Source: Manduca sexta (Eukaryota > Arthropoda > Insecta > Lepidoptera > Sphingidae). Taken from it: DNA of 64,000 nucleotides. The translations under genes were made by a program, and so were the position numbers. The stretch's first letter is position 1. Each line of letters opens with the position of its first letter. Of this stretch, positions 22,806 through 33,768 are shown in pieces. The stretch covers positions 1,736,001 through 1,800,000 of the forward strand of contig NC_051116.1 of the NCBI RefSeq assembly GCF_014839805.1. The letters run 5' to 3'. The notes below the pieces were generated by a model. It did no database searches and was not told the origin of the DNA. It saw nothing but the letters and a program-made list of their open reading frames with translations.

Positions 22806-23084
22806 ACAAATAATAAAACCAGACAATTGAAAACAGTGAAAAGTGATATTGTATTTTACAGAAATATAAACATTTTTATTTATGCATGAAGAAAACCAAT
22901 CTATTTACGCATGCATCATAAATATACAAGTAACTTTTAAGCAAGGATTTATTCATTATATAATAAACAAAAAAGCAAAGGCTATATTTACTTCCAATTA
23001 TACGTAGATGAACCCGGTTAGATTCGAAGATGTGCGCTAACAAACAATCAGACATACAGAAAACAATTCTAAAATCCCTAATTA

Positions 23085-23290
23085 GTGTTTTTTTATTGCT
23101 TTCAATGACGAGACGAGGTTGCCGTTCCCCTGATGGCAAGCGATACGACCAACTATAATCAGTACAAACACCATCCAACACCTTGAATTACCAAGTATTG
23201 TTTGGTATTCCACTGCGCTCGCCCTGTGACGCGAGATGTAAAGTCTCATTATGTCCAGTAGTTACACTGGCTGCAATATCTTTCAAAGCG
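23085..23290 (-). mobile_element. Repeat-C, 5'-truncated
   Basis: Poly-A side TTTTTTTATTGCTTTCAATG, then CCCTGATGGCAAGCGATACG and TATTCCACTGCGCTCGCCC; similarity stops after CAATATCTTTCAAAGCGG. Confidence 0.75.
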
Positions 23291-23635
23291 GAAGTTTGAA
23301 GTTTCAGAGTCAGTTATACGCTCACACACACCTCCACGCCATATTACAGAATGATTAAAAAACAGACAGTAATTTTTATCAAAATGTTCTTTATTTAATA
23401 AGATTTTTTGGCATGATGTCAGCAGAGGTGTTTCCTATGTGATTCCGTTTAAGAAGAAAAAAGAAAGAACTTTCTTTTTGAATTTCTTCCTTCTTTCTGA
23501 TTCCATTTAGCAGTAATATAAGTCTCTATTAGTAGTGTACTCGACTGTACTCGCTGACTAACCTCTTATCAGTAGATTAAACACTAACTGAACTTTTATA
23601 TAGTAGCAGATTACTCTCTACCTGGTATTATAATG
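23291..23635. other. No feature seen
   Basis: Includes a small AAGAAAGAA-rich patch near 23450; otherwise featureless. Confidence 0.4.
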
Positions 23636-24175
23636 CGCTGTAATATATTTTATATCTGTGGGATAGCGACCACCGTAAACAAGGTGTAAAACTGCCAGGG
23701 ATCCACGGGAGCTGCAGGATAAGATACACATCCTGTTTAAGTGGAGTGTCGAATGGCGAGGAGTACTCATCCCTCGTCAGGCGATAGCCTAGTTGGGTGT
23801 GGAACGGACTGCCAAGACGAATGTCCGCAGGTTCAAATCCCAAGGGTACACACCTCTGACTATTATAAAAAATCATGTGTGTATTCTTTGTGAATTATCG
23901 CTTGCTTTAATGGTGAAGAAAAACATCGTGAGGAAACCTGCACATCTGAGAAATTCTCTATAGAAATTTTGAAGGTGTGTGAAGTCTACCAATCCGTATT
24001 AGGCCAGCGTGGTGGACTAAGGCCTAATCCCTCTCAGTAGTAGAGGAGGCCTGTGCTCAGCAGTGGGCAAGTATATAATACAGGGCTGATATTATTATTA
24101 CTCAGAAACTCTATCTGGATCTCATTCCGCTTACCATTTGCAGTGCGGTCACTTTGCCATGCTTGCCTATATGCA
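23636..24175 (+). repeat. Repeat-D, split by a SINE-A
   Basis: The first half (ATATATTTTATATCTGTGGG to CATCCCTCGTCAG) ends at about 23780. The second half (CTCTATCTGGATCTCATTCC to TTGCCATGCTTG) resumes at about 24101. The SINE between them accounts for the break. Confidence 0.7.
23784..24100 (+). mobile_element. SINE-A, full length, nested in Repeat-D
   Basis: TAGCCTAGTTGGG head, B box GGTTCAAATCC, and GCTGATATTATTATTA tail. A long direct repeat at the flanks is not obvious; CTCGTCAG before and CTCAG after may be a decayed one. Confidence 0.85.
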
Positions 24176-24227
24176 GGATCATTTTGACATTGCGTTACTA
24201 AATGAAACCACAATCCATGGTCCCTAC
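24176..24227 (+). repeat. Repeat-G fragment
   Basis: GGATCATTTTGACATTGCGT then ACTAAATGAAACCACA matches the start of Repeat-G. Confidence 0.45.
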
Positions 24228-24276
24228 GTAAAGTATTGAATCTGCAAAATTGCATTTTGCGGATGCAATACTTTAC
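24228..24276. repeat. Short hairpin, 23-nt arms
   Basis: GTAAAGTATTGAATCTGC plus AAAAT (24228-24250) pairs with the inverse at 24254-24276 with two mismatches and a 3-nt spacer. Confidence 0.8.
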
Positions 24277-24289
24277 AAATCAGGATTCG

Positions 24290-24352
24290 CTGATAAATAT
24301 CAACGGATATATCATGGTATATATTAATTGATATATATCAATTGATATTTAT
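24290..24352. repeat. AT-rich palindromic patch
   Basis: ATAAATATCAA near 24293 is inverted as TTGATATTTAT near 24341, with TATCAATTGATA palindromes between. Confidence 0.6.
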
Positions 24353-25580
24353 AATTAAGTATTGTCTCAGCAAGCTAATTAGCCAACCGATGTGACGCTG
24401 GCAACATTGGGCCGAAGTAGCAATCTTACTTTCTAGAAATTTCAGGTATTCCCCGTGATATAAACGCGAACGGTTAGATTTCTTTTTATTTTAATGCTTA
24501 AGTTCTCGTAATAAGGTTTATTATAGTAAGTAGGGTAATAAGTACAACCACCGCTCTGAGCTAATAAATATTTGAAGGCAAACGGCAAAATAAAAATTCT
24601 TGTATAGTAAGTACCTTTTGATATTATACTCTACAGACCAGACGAACTCTATAGAGTTATCCGACCATAATACAAAAATGAACAAAATTCTCATAAATAC
24701 GGTGGAAAAAATAAAATTTCTAAAGACTTTTTAAAGTACTAAAAAGGCGAATAGCATGAACGAAACCTGAGATAAAAAAAAGAACTCGGTAGGGTAAGGA
24801 TGTTGAGCTACTGTAAGCGGTTATTATGGCGTTTATAAAAAGAGTAGGGTATCAGTACGCAATATAATGTAACTTAAATTGTTAATACATTATGTTGAAA
24901 TTATGACTATATTCATTCAGTTACTGAATTTGTATTTTGGCATAATTGATTGACATTAAATTATATAATGTTGGACATGCCTTTAATGCAAAGCATACAT
25001 ATAATTCTTTATATGTATGTTTATTAAAAACTTAGTACTTTTACAGAACTAAAATTGAAATTTTATATGGGAAACCGACACTAAAATACTTGCAATTTTT
25101 TTTTGTGGAAAATACTTTAAATTAAACCTTAAAGACAAATTTTATCTTGTTATTAATTTAATAATTATGTTAATTCATATTTTTAGATTAAATTCATCCG
25201 AAAATCGTATTAAACTTTTGTAAAATCACTCACTAAAAACATATTATTTATTTCCAGTTTCAAAATACTCTTTTAAATTCCACGTACACTTAAGTAAGTC
25301 TGTACATTAAGTCTTAAAAGCATCATAGTTATTGCACCACTCTTGCCCTTTCAGATGACCTTTATAGGTTAGATCTATTACATCCATTAGTTTAAGACGG
25401 CTCTAATGAGGCTCATCAGTTAAGGCTTAAATATTCAGTTACGTCTGCAGGCGACTTAATATATATTAATGAGGTAAGTGACCATTTTTTTCTCTCTCAA
25501 TAGCGTATTAATCATTTTTATTATAAAAGATTTATTGGTGGCTTTATCCAAAAAATTCTACAAACAATTTTTCTTATAAC
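24353..25580. other. No feature seen (1.2 kb)
   Basis: AT-rich sequence with no open frame of note and no repeat matched elsewhere in the window. Could be intergenic or intronic. Confidence 0.45.
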
Positions 25581-26157
25581 TGAAATAAAACTATTTTTAA
25601 AATTTTATCGCGATTATATTATTATTTTCTGCCGACGTTTCGAAGAGTTTTTAGCCTTCCTGGTCACAAAGCGGACTGAGGTATTGGTCATCCGAAAAGT
25701 CAAAGTTGCAATATCTACGTACAGTTTACAATTATACAACTTTTGATATTATTATTTTCTGCCGACGTTTCGAAGAGTTTTTAGCCTTCCTGGTCACAAA
25801 ATGGACTGAGGTGTTCATCAGAAAAGTCAAAGTTACAATATCTACGTACAGTTTACAATTATACAGCTTTTAATTTTATCTGTTGGTGGTCCGATCTACG
25901 CAGAATGAGCTCACAGTGTCTTAAAGTCTGGCAGCCGGTCTCTTGGGTTCCGATTTAATTAAATGTAGGACAGAATCCAACTGTGCAAGCTTCCAACCAT
26001 CTTCCTGATTGAAATTCGGATGTTTTTTTAATTTCAATAGCCTCGCGAATCATCCTAGACAGGAATCGGTGTTCTTTAGCAAGGAGAAACGTTGGGAGAA
26101 AATTAACATATAAAAAACCGCGGTAAAATCCATTAAATAGTTTTATATCAATGTCTA
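25581..26157 (-). mobile_element. Penelope-like retroelement remnant bounded by inverted repeats
   Basis: On the reverse strand the 5' part encodes HRFLSRMIREAIEIKK, which matches the conserved IREAIEI stretch downstream of the GIY-YIG endonuclease in Penelope-like polymerases (family knowledge). The frame is then broken near 25960 and continues as DNA similar to 950-1070 (inverse of TCTGCGTAGATCGGACCACC). The two outer edges, TGAAATAAAACTATTTTTAA (25581) and the inverse of TTAAATAGTTTTATATCAAT (about 26136), are an inverted pair. Penelope elements are known for inverted or tandem partial copies at their ends. The RT domain is absent. Confidence 0.5.
25621..25873. repeat. Tandem duplication of the Penelope-like 3' UTR, 130-bp period
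   Basis: ATTATTTTCTGCCGACGTTT starts at 25621 and again at 25751. Both units continue with CGAAGAGTTTTTAGCCTTCC and AATATCTACGTACAGTTTAC. Divergence is low. Confidence 0.9.
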
Positions 26158-27185
26158 ACATTAACGAAAATATAAAAAATATTTTTTTCTTACATTTTTG
26201 CTTTTTAACAACAGGACAAATACATATGTCGCATTCTGTATGCTAGAAGCGTCTTTGCCTACTCCTTCGGGTAAAAATGATTATATATATGACTTATATC
26301 GTGACCACCACAGTAGTTCTACACGGACAAATTAAATACGGTGAATTAGGTAATTAGTAGCGCCTCTGCATACCTCTTCGGGGATAAAAGATTATATGAA
26401 ATATCATGACCATTGCAGTGATTTTTCATCTTCTACTAGCTAAACAAACGACCTCATTACAAAGCAATATTGTGCAAAAGTTATACATTTTAAGTGATAA
26501 ATTCGTCCTTAATGACTGTTGTTTGTCGACAGAAATTAAACCGGCTTTGAAAATGGGCATTACGTGACCAGATTACAGATAGGTAATGTGGTTCCTTCGG
26601 CAATATGCGATATATATGGTAACAGGTCGGATTAATTGGTATTATTGATTTATTACCAGTTTGTTTAGGTTTTCCAGTTTATATGTTGGATACAATTGTC
26701 AGTTAAGATTTGAGCAGCTTATTATATTGTTAGGAACTGAAGCGATTTTTATTAAAATAAAAAAAAACAGATATACTTTCACATATTAAACGAGCAAAAA
26801 AACGGTACGATCAGCAACAAAAGTCGATGAACAGATACTAATTTACAAAATACCTGAACATTGAAACGGACCATAAATCACTTACCAAAGAAGAGTACAG
26901 ATTAAGGTTATCATTTCAATATGGATACCAAAGTAAAGGATTGGCTGAAAAAAATATGAAAAAGAAACTGACGTTTACGTTGAATCCTTCGAAGAGAATC
27001 TCCTGCCAGAATAATTTTGAATTTACACATTTGTTCCTTAAACCGGCCAGTGCTTTATAAAATAGGATGTTTAAAATGTAACTAACCTATTCCTATTAAT
27101 GTTATAATATTACTTACTAAAGTATTATGATGTTTTGTCCATACTTAAAAATGTATAATTCTGGTTATTAACTTCAATATATACT
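26158..27185. other. No gene; two SINE-B 3' scraps in tandem
   Basis: GCGTCTTTGCCTACTCCTTC (about 26249) and GCGCCTCTGCATACCTCTTC (about 26368) are SINE-B 3' ends, each followed by a similar 'ATGACTTATATCGTGACCA' type stretch, so a unit of about 118 bp seems duplicated. The remainder to 27185 is featureless. Confidence 0.4.
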
Positions 27186-27384
27186 ATTATATAAACCTGA
27201 AGAGTTTGTTTGTTTGAATGCGCTAAACTCAGGAACAGCTTAACCGATTTTGAAAAAATCACTAATAGGAAGCTACATTACTCTTAAGCGCTATACGCTA
27301 CTTTCTATCCCGGGTAAATATAAAGCAAGACTTTAGTCCTTGAAAAACTTTTTTCACGCAGGCGGAGTAGCGAGCCAAAGCTAG
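27186..27384 (+). mobile_element. Helitron-like 3' part
   Basis: GAGTTTGTTTGTTTGAATGC, CAGCTTAACCGATTTT, CTACTTTCTATCCCGGG, CACGCAGGCGGAGTAGCGAG, then CCAAAGCTAG followed by T. The CTAG|T end and the preceding GC-rich segment fit a Helitron terminus. No helicase sequence, so it would be non-autonomous or truncated. Confidence 0.6.
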
Positions 27385-27961
27385 TAAGTTATAAAATAAA
27401 ATTTAATTGATATTCTGGACTGTTGGAAAAAAAGCTTGTATATAAAACAAAGAATTTGCTAATTTCAGCCACATTTGTATTTATTACAGATCATAAAAAA
27501 TTGCTAGTAATGTTTAGCAGTGAAAGGTTTGACGGCGTTCAGCTACTTTTGTAGTTCAATTACGTCAAGTTGTTTTGTATTTAAATTAATCAGTAACTTA
27601 TGGTAAATGATAATGATTAGGAAATATTGGAAACAAATTATGTTCAACGACTTCTGTTGCCGACTGTACGACTTGTAATGAACAACTGCTCATTGCCGAC
27701 TGATGAGTGCCTCGGTCTCTCAAATGCTCAGTGTTTTATAGCAAAAGGTAACAAATACCCTAACAAAAATATTTTAATCCTAACCGTATATTATTTTGAA
27801 GAAGCTAAGTATAAGGTTTCATTAAGTATCGGAATGTTAAGAGCATTCTGTATAAAGATACATACAGGCTATAAGCAGCTAATATAAGCAGTGGCGTGCC
27901 TACTGCTTTGGTTATGGGCAAGCCAAAGCAGCACAAAAAAAAGATCGCGTCTTCGGTTCAT
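27385..27961. other. No feature seen
   Basis: An 86-codon open frame (27627-27887) has no recognisable domain. Confidence 0.4.
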
Positions 27962-28231
27962 ATAAAATACATACATACATAACATCACGCATTTATCCTC
28001 GAAGGGGTATGCAGAGGCGCAAGTAAGGCACCCACTTTTCGCCAAGTATGTTCCGTCCCATGATGTGATAGGGGGCGAGCCTATCGCCATATCGGGCACA
28101 AATTCCAGACTCCGGGCTGATACTGAGCAGAAAAACCCAAATATCACTTTGCCCGACCCGGGATTCGAACCCAGGACCTCAGAGCGCTATTGTACCGGGC
28201 ATGCAACACAACTACGCCACCGAGGCAGTCA
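27962..28231 (-). mobile_element. SINE-B, full length
   Basis: ATAACATCACGCATTTATCC at the 3' side, CTCCGGGCTGATACTGAGCA in the body, B box GGGATTCGAACCCAGGACC and head CTACGCCACCGAGGCAGTC. One of the least diverged copies, preceded by an ACATACATACAT tail. Confidence 0.9.
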
Positions 28232-28277
28232 ACTATAACGCATTTACCTATACCTATACATTCCTATACATTACCTA

Positions 28278-28350
28278 TATATTCGATACCTATTTTATTT
28301 TATAACGCATATAAAATATGCGTTAGAAAATAAAATAGGTATCGAATATA
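28278..28350. repeat. Long near-perfect hairpin, 33-nt arms
   Basis: TATATTCGATACCTATTTTA (28278 onward, arm to 28310) is inverted at 28318-28350 with one mismatch; the loop is seven bases (ATAAAAT). It sits between two SINE-B pieces. Confidence 0.95.
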
Positions 28351-28415
28351 ACTTTGCCTGTCTCGGAGAGTGGTAGTCGTGCCGCGCACGCAATATAACT
28401 ATGCCACCGAGATAA
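28351..28415 (-). repeat. SINE-B head fragment
   Basis: ACTTTGCCTGTCTCGGAGAG then CTATGCCACCGAGA, the 5' head of SINE-B with a B-box deletion. Confidence 0.5.
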
Positions 28416-29037
28416 CTTATAATATATTAAGCACTTTAATCTAAAGATGGTTTTGACCCATCGTGACGTCTAAGAAATTGCATGTGGTGTAATAACAAAT
28501 AAACTGTATAAATTACCAACTAATCTCATAAAAAGTAGAAACACTACTAATACTCTGGTGTCGATGCGCACGATTTGTATAAAATTTTCATCACATACTG
28601 TACCTATTCAATTGACGAGATAAGCTAGTTAAAATTCGCTGAAAACAGAATGTGATTTAGAATATATTCTGTTGATAGCACCGACTAAATTGTAGGTATC
28701 ATTATTTTCAACCAGATGTATTCCAAATACTTGCCTAGTTCGAGATAATGCGCAACAACAATAAATATAATTTAATGATTATTTGTATGGGAACATCCTA
28801 AGCGACAATTAGTTTTGCTGTTGTAAATACCTTATAGTTTCTTGAAGTTAGGCGTACATTTCGCACCACTAAAAGATAGTGTAATTCCTGAGGAAGGTTT
28901 AGTTTAATAGTACATTACGGTTTTATGTAAATTGACTGAAATATAATGATTACTGTTGAAGAAGCCACGTGGTTGTAAAAAAATCCCTTGGGCCCGGGAT
29001 TTACTCGGAAAAACTTTGTGGCCTACTGATTTAGTAA
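28416..29037. other. No feature seen
   Basis: AT-rich; no repeat matched. Confidence 0.45.
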
Positions 29038-29409
29038 ATATCGTCGGTTGTAATGCTAATTGAGTTAAGCGACATTTTTTTGCGACATTAAGTTACATAC
29101 ATATTTCAAATCAGCACTAATTTCTATGTTTTTTTTAAACTAGTTAAACTTTTTCGAAAACAATGTCGCTTAAGTCAATTAGGACATTTTTTTGCGACAT
29201 TAAGTTACATACATATTAAACTCAGAACTTATTTCTATGTTTTTGTACTATGTAAAAAAAATAAAAAATGTAGCGTAAGTCAATTAGTACATTTTTGCGA
29301 CCCTCGGTTTAACACATATTTAAAATCAGCACTTTTTTATGTTTTTTTACGCTATATAATTTTTCGAAAAAACAACTGTCGCTTAAGTTAATTCCAACCA
29401 TCGCTATAT
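29038..29409 (-). mobile_element. MITE-E, three internal units
   Basis: Termini ATATCGTCGGTTG (29038) and CAACCATCGCTATAT (ending about 29409) are inverted. Inside are three copies of the 108-bp unit, marked by CATTTTTTTGCGACATTAAG or its variants at about 29072, 29184 and 29289 and by CTTAAGTCAATTAG-type boundaries. The length of 372 bp is close to the 378 predicted from the 162-bp single-unit copy plus two units. Confidence 0.8.
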
Positions 29410-29797
29410 ATTATAAGGAAATAAACAAATCAATAACAAAAGCCATATAAGATTCACAGAGCCCTCACAATATGTGACGTAATGCCCATTAAAAGCAGTT
29501 ACTGGCGTGCATCGTGTCCTGAATGCGGTTTATAACCACCCCTCCCAATTTGGGCGTTCATGGACCCCCCCGCACCCCACTACACCTGTCAATTAAACAT
29601 GATGGAGAGATTCTATAAGTGCATAGTTGAAAGCTGCAGAAATAAATTGGCCGATTTTGTTTGTATTTCTTTTGATCATAAATAACTTGTTGAAATATAG
29701 CTAATCATCATCATCATCAGCCACATAAATTCAAATGCTGAACATAGAAAATAAAGCTTTAATATAGGAATAACATAAAAATATTACTGCTGATGTG
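29410..29797. other. Mostly featureless; possible RTE tail scrap
   Basis: A C-rich patch lies near 29550-29585. CATCATCATCATCAGCCACA at about 29706 could be the reverse 3' tail of an RTE copy, but it is too short to be sure. Confidence 0.3.
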
Positions 29798-29990
29798 TAT
29801 TACTGCCGCCAAGCAGCAGTATGTCATAAGACTTAACATCTCATGTCTCAAGATGGTGAGCGCAGTGGAATACCAAACGATACTTTGTAATTCAAGGTGT
29901 TGGATGGTATTTCTACTGTTTATGGGCGGTCGTATCGCTTACCCTCAGGCAAACGGCAAGCTCGTCTCATCATGGAAAGCAAAGAAAAAA
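29798..29990 (+). mobile_element. Repeat-C, 5'-truncated
   Basis: CATCTCATGTCTCAAGATGG, TGTTTATGGGCGGTCGTATC and CTCGTCTCATCATGGAAAGC followed by an A-rich run. Confidence 0.75.
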
Positions 29991-30479
29991 AAAATAATTT
30001 GGCAGAATTTTAAAACTTCCATTGATAACATTACAGTGGCGTATGTTACAGTAATTTCAGTATTTTTGAGTTCGGCTCACCTTTTTTAATGAGAAACAGC
30101 TATTTATATCAATGTTATGAAGAATAAAATTTAATTGATCACGGCAGAACTTATTCAAAAAATCTTTTAATAATAAGTTTTTTCAGTGCTATACTGTTTA
30201 CCCCAAAAAGTTACTTTACCGCTTCGCAAATAAAGTTGAGGTTTGGAAAAATCATTCATGTTATGTTAAATAAAACTTCGAGCTTCAAAAACGGTAATGA
30301 AATTTTACCATTGCCATATTTCATGCGAGCTACATTAAAATCTTTTGTTCTTTGCAGGTATTCGGGTGATTGCAGCGAATATTAAAAGGTACGGGCATTG
30401 GTTTATTTAATATCTTCATGAATTGAAACGTATTTGATTTTTGTATGACAATGTTTTTTTTAGATTGCGTTATTATATT
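29991..30479. other. No feature seen
   Basis: AT-rich, non-coding. Confidence 0.45.
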
Positions 30480-30755
30480 ACAATGAAAATAGTCAGTCGT
30501 CAGTCAGCCGACGCATGCGGCGCGGATCGCTCACGCTCTCGCTGTCGCTTACGCTTGTTATTATTTAACCGTTCATAGTATTTTGTTCGTTTCGTTTCGC
30601 TGTAGACTTTCTCTTTATTTTCTCTCCTTCTTTCATGTAGTGTGTGTTTATTCTACTCTTGTGTGAATTGTACTCTTACTCTGTACAAATAAACTCTCTT
30701 TACGTGTGGACTTTACTTCTATTACTTCTACCCGCTACACTCGAGTCTAACACAT
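30480..30755 (+). other. Possible solo LTR or promoter-like tract
   Basis: GC-rich CGACGCATGCGGCGCGGATC, then pyrimidine-rich sequence with TGTACAAATAAACTCTC (poly-A signal-like) and a CTACCCGCTACACTCGAGTC end. The layout resembles a retrotransposon LTR, but I cannot define both termini or a target duplication, and there is no second copy here. Confidence 0.2.
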
Positions 30756-30765
30756 ACCTACACAG

Positions 30766-31080
30766 GGTCATTTTGACTTTGCGTTAGTAACGAAACCAAA
30801 TGTTATCTTATTCTTGAACTATAACACTTCATAATATGCTACTCAAACTGTAGATGTAAGATAAAAAAGGGGTAAGTTTTCAACAAAATAAATATCAATA
30901 TTAAAAAAAAATATTCAAGACGCCCTAATGCCGCTGCTAATTTACTAAGAAAATGCTTCGCAACTGCAACGTCATACTTACAGCCAGAAATACATTTACA
31001 CACACGCCATATACGTACTAAACAACAATTATCAAAAAAACAGAAAAGTATAACCGAATTTTTTGATGAAAATATTCATT
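30766..31080. repeat. Repeat-G, two pieces in opposite orientation
   Basis: CAGGGTCATTTTGACTTTGC (30766, plus) is followed at about 30915-31035 by reverse-strand Repeat-G blocks: GACGCCCTAATGCCGC and CACACACGCCATATACG, the inverse of those at 48190-48305. This suggests internal inversion or two copies facing each other. Confidence 0.45.
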
Positions 31081-32183
31081 ATTCATGCATTCTTATTTCA
31101 ATTATATATTAAGTATGTTACGTGCATTAATTTAGTCTTAATAACTTCCTAATTAAGTACACATTGCACTATATTTTATTCTTCAATAAATTATGGGGCA
31201 CCAGTACTAATGGGGTTATATGGGGTAAAGGTAATTAACATGTAGGTTAATGGTTCCGTGGACTATTAGTTGTTTGCAATTCAATCAGGCCAAGACGTGT
31301 TATCGTTCGTAATCTGCTTGTTTAACATCTATGTCACCGGTAGGGGTGGGGTACCCCATACGTGTGTCACCCCTATATGTATATACATAGGGTTTAAAAT
31401 TCTGCTTCAATTTTTCCTTTAGTTTGTGCTTTTTATCTTACTTGTAAGTAGGAAACGTAGTCTTTCACTGCATTTTATCTTAGTTGTAAGTAGGAAACGC
31501 ACTATTTAGCTGTGTTTATTCTAGTGAAATGTGGGGTCCACGCTACTCAGGTGGTACGCCTTTTATTTGTGAAAGTTCGCCTGGGTAGGTTTAAATGTTT
31601 ACTTAAGATCGTACTCAAAGATGAGATTAGTTAATTTACACAACATAAACTGTAAATTTGATTACTCGTAACATTTTTGATTTTCAGTTTAAACAGCTCC
31701 GATTCAGCTAACAGGCACTCAAATAATATCTCAAGTTATGTTCAATAATAGTGTTTAAATGGTTACTTAAGATCGTACTCAAAGATGAGACTCGTTTATT
31801 CACACGACCCTTAACAACTTAAACTATTTACCTTAAGCATCAAAAGAAATTCACACGAACGAAACCACGGGTATAAGCCAGTTATATACAATACCTTCTC
31901 TAATTAGTACTTGATATATCAAGTCGCTGATCAGACTTATGATTGCTTTCGAACAAATTGTTATTTCACATAACAAGGTAATACAATTCACTTGACCTCG
32001 AGTTTTGTACGAATTTGTTTTATTTTGAGATTTACTTTGCCTTTATTGTATTCTAATTGGGCCGTTACTTTTGCTTTATGTTTGACTTCGTTTTGCGCGT
32101 GGATTTACCTCGGAATTATTTCAAATTTCTCACTTCCTATTACAAATGGAATATATGCTGAGATATTGAAATGTAAACACAGA
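31081..32183. repeat. No gene; two local direct duplications
   Basis: TATCTTACTTGTAAGTAGGA (about 31433) recurs as TATCTTAGTTGTAAGTAGGA (about 31476), period near 43. TACTTAAGATCGTACTCAAA occurs near 31602 and 31764, period near 162. A C-rich CCATACGTGTGTCACCCC patch lies near 31350. Otherwise AT-rich; a 64-codon frame at 31992 lacks motifs. Confidence 0.6.
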
Positions 32184-32345
32184 TGAAATCATCATCATTT
32201 CAGCCGGGAATCGTCCACTGCTGGACATAGACCTCCTCCATTGAGCGCTACAGGGACCAGTTCTGGGCCGCCCTCGTCCATCGGACTCTGGCGACATCAT
32301 CATCAAGTCATCGGTCCATCTCGTGGACGGCCTGCCTACTGCGGT
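32184..32345 (-). mobile_element. RTE-type LINE 3' end, closely related to the intact copy
   Basis: The reverse strand contains CGCTCAATGG, GTCTATGTCCAGCAGTGGAC and GGCTGAAATGATGATG, nearly the last 130 bp of the intact RTE at 60101-63302. A stop within the frame and a GATGATGATG insertion break the coding. 5'-truncated. Confidence 0.8.
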
Positions 32346-32579
32346 TTCCGTTTCAGGTGAAATAGAAATCGAAAATTACGTTTTTTTTAAATACACGTCG
32401 AATTAAGGACCTCCTTTTTTGAATTCTGTTAAAACTATAACCTCAAATCCGTATTAGTTTTATTTCGATCTCTAACATTCGTGAAATCTAAGAAATCCGT
32501 GTAAGGCGGCATAGGGCTACATTTAGTCAAAACCAGCAGTGCCTACAATGTCTTCTATGTATTTGGAACTATTACAGCT

Positions 32580-32632
32580 CTTTTTTTATACGAGAACGGT
32601 CCAGTGACCACACTGGACTAGATGGTAAGCTA
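32580..32632 (-). repeat. Repeat-D tail fragment
   Basis: TTTTTTTATACGAGAACGG then CACTGGACTAGATGGTAAGC is the D 3' end in reverse. Confidence 0.5.
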
Positions 32633-32792
32633 TGTGATGGGGGCAAGCCTATAGCCATATCAGGCACAAATTACAGACTCCCAACAATGCTCAAGAAAAA
32701 TCAGATATAACTATCCGTATCGACATTTCAACCCGAGATCTCAGCACAGTTTTCCACTTATGCAATATTACTACACCAGGGTAGTCAGAAAA
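32633..32792 (-). mobile_element. SINE-B, 3'-deleted copy
   Basis: GGGGGCAAGCCTATAGCCAT, CAGACTCCCAACAATGCTCA, a degenerate B box ATTTCAACCCGAGATC, and CTACACCAGGGTAGTCAG at the head. Confidence 0.6.
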
Positions 32793-33264
32793 AAAAAACA
32801 TTAAAAAGGTTTACTCGGAAAAAAAAATTACGCGAGCGAAGTAAAACCTACTTCCTAAAAAATACCATGTTCGGTTATAAAAAGATGTCAAATTAAAATC
32901 GCGAGTAAATTATTTAGTATGATGTTGTGATATTTCTAAAAGTGGTAGTGTTAATTGCTCTTAAAACAGATATATTTAGGCCAAGGTGTGGTCATTGGTC
33001 TGTCACGACTCGGGACTGATTCATGCATCGACCACATTCGGCACATTCCAAATCGTGACTTTTGAAACGTCAATCGTTATTGTAAAACTAGCTGAGCCCA
33101 GAGCTTCGTCCGCGAAAATTAGTGTCACCTATTTTTTGAAACACTACACAACCACGCTACCTCTTCGACAAGAATCATTATATTTCAATTTACAAAAAAA
33201 ACGTAATGTAGTTTTAACCTAAACCTTCAAGAAATGCATTATATTTTTTGCAATTACAATATTT
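32793..33264. other. No gene; Helitron-like end scrap
   Basis: AACTAGCTGAGCCCAGAGCT then TCGTCCGCG near 33087-33115 looks like a reverse Helitron-like terminus. The 78-codon open frame at 32986 crosses this and is not credible as a gene. Confidence 0.35.
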
Positions 33265-33440
33265 GTAAATATGTTATCCGGGATAAGAGTCCCGTCATAT
33301 ATTTTCCCGGGATAGAAAGTAGCCTATAACCTTTCCAAGGTCTTAAACTATCTCGATACTAAATTGCATAAAAATCCGTTCAGTAGATTTTGAGAAAATC
33401 GATCACATACAGTCATACAGCTTTGGGACTTTGTTTTATA
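33265..33440 (-). mobile_element. Helitron-like fragment
   Basis: CCCGGGATAGAAAGTAGCCT, CCAAGGTCTTAAACTATCTC and AAATCCGTTCAGTAGATTTT match 10809-10975. The 3' terminus is missing. Confidence 0.6.
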
Positions 33441-33768
33441 ATATTCATTCATTCACTCATCTCAACCACAGGAAGTCCACTGCTGAACATAGGCCTCCCC
33501 CAAGGATCTCCACGTCGACCTGTTGGAAGAGGCCTGCATCCAGCGACTTCCTGCGACCTTAGCCAGGTGGTCCGTCCACCTTGTAGGCGGGCGTCCGACA
33601 TTTCGCTTGCCTGTACGTGGCCTCCACTCTAGAATCTTTCGACCCCAACGGCCATCGGTTCTTCGAGCTATGTGCCCGGCCCACTGCCACATCAACTTGC
33701 TAATCCTATGGGCTATGTCGGTAACCTTTGTTCTCCTACGGATCTCCTCATTTCTGATTCGATCTCGT
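33441..33768 (-). mobile_element. RTE-type LINE 3' end, second subfamily
   Basis: The reverse frame encodes about 105 residues aligned with the C-terminus of the intact RTE: EEIRRRTKVTDIA, then WQWAGHIARRTDGRWGRK, WTDHLAKVAG and EAYVQQW. It keeps the frame to the stop, followed by a GATGAGTGAATGAATGAAT tail. Amino-acid differences from the copy at 60319 indicate a distinct lineage. 5'-truncated. Confidence 0.85.

Noticed and set aside
30480..30755. Solo LTR.
   Set aside because: Kept only as a low-confidence note because TG...CA ends and a target duplication could not be fixed.
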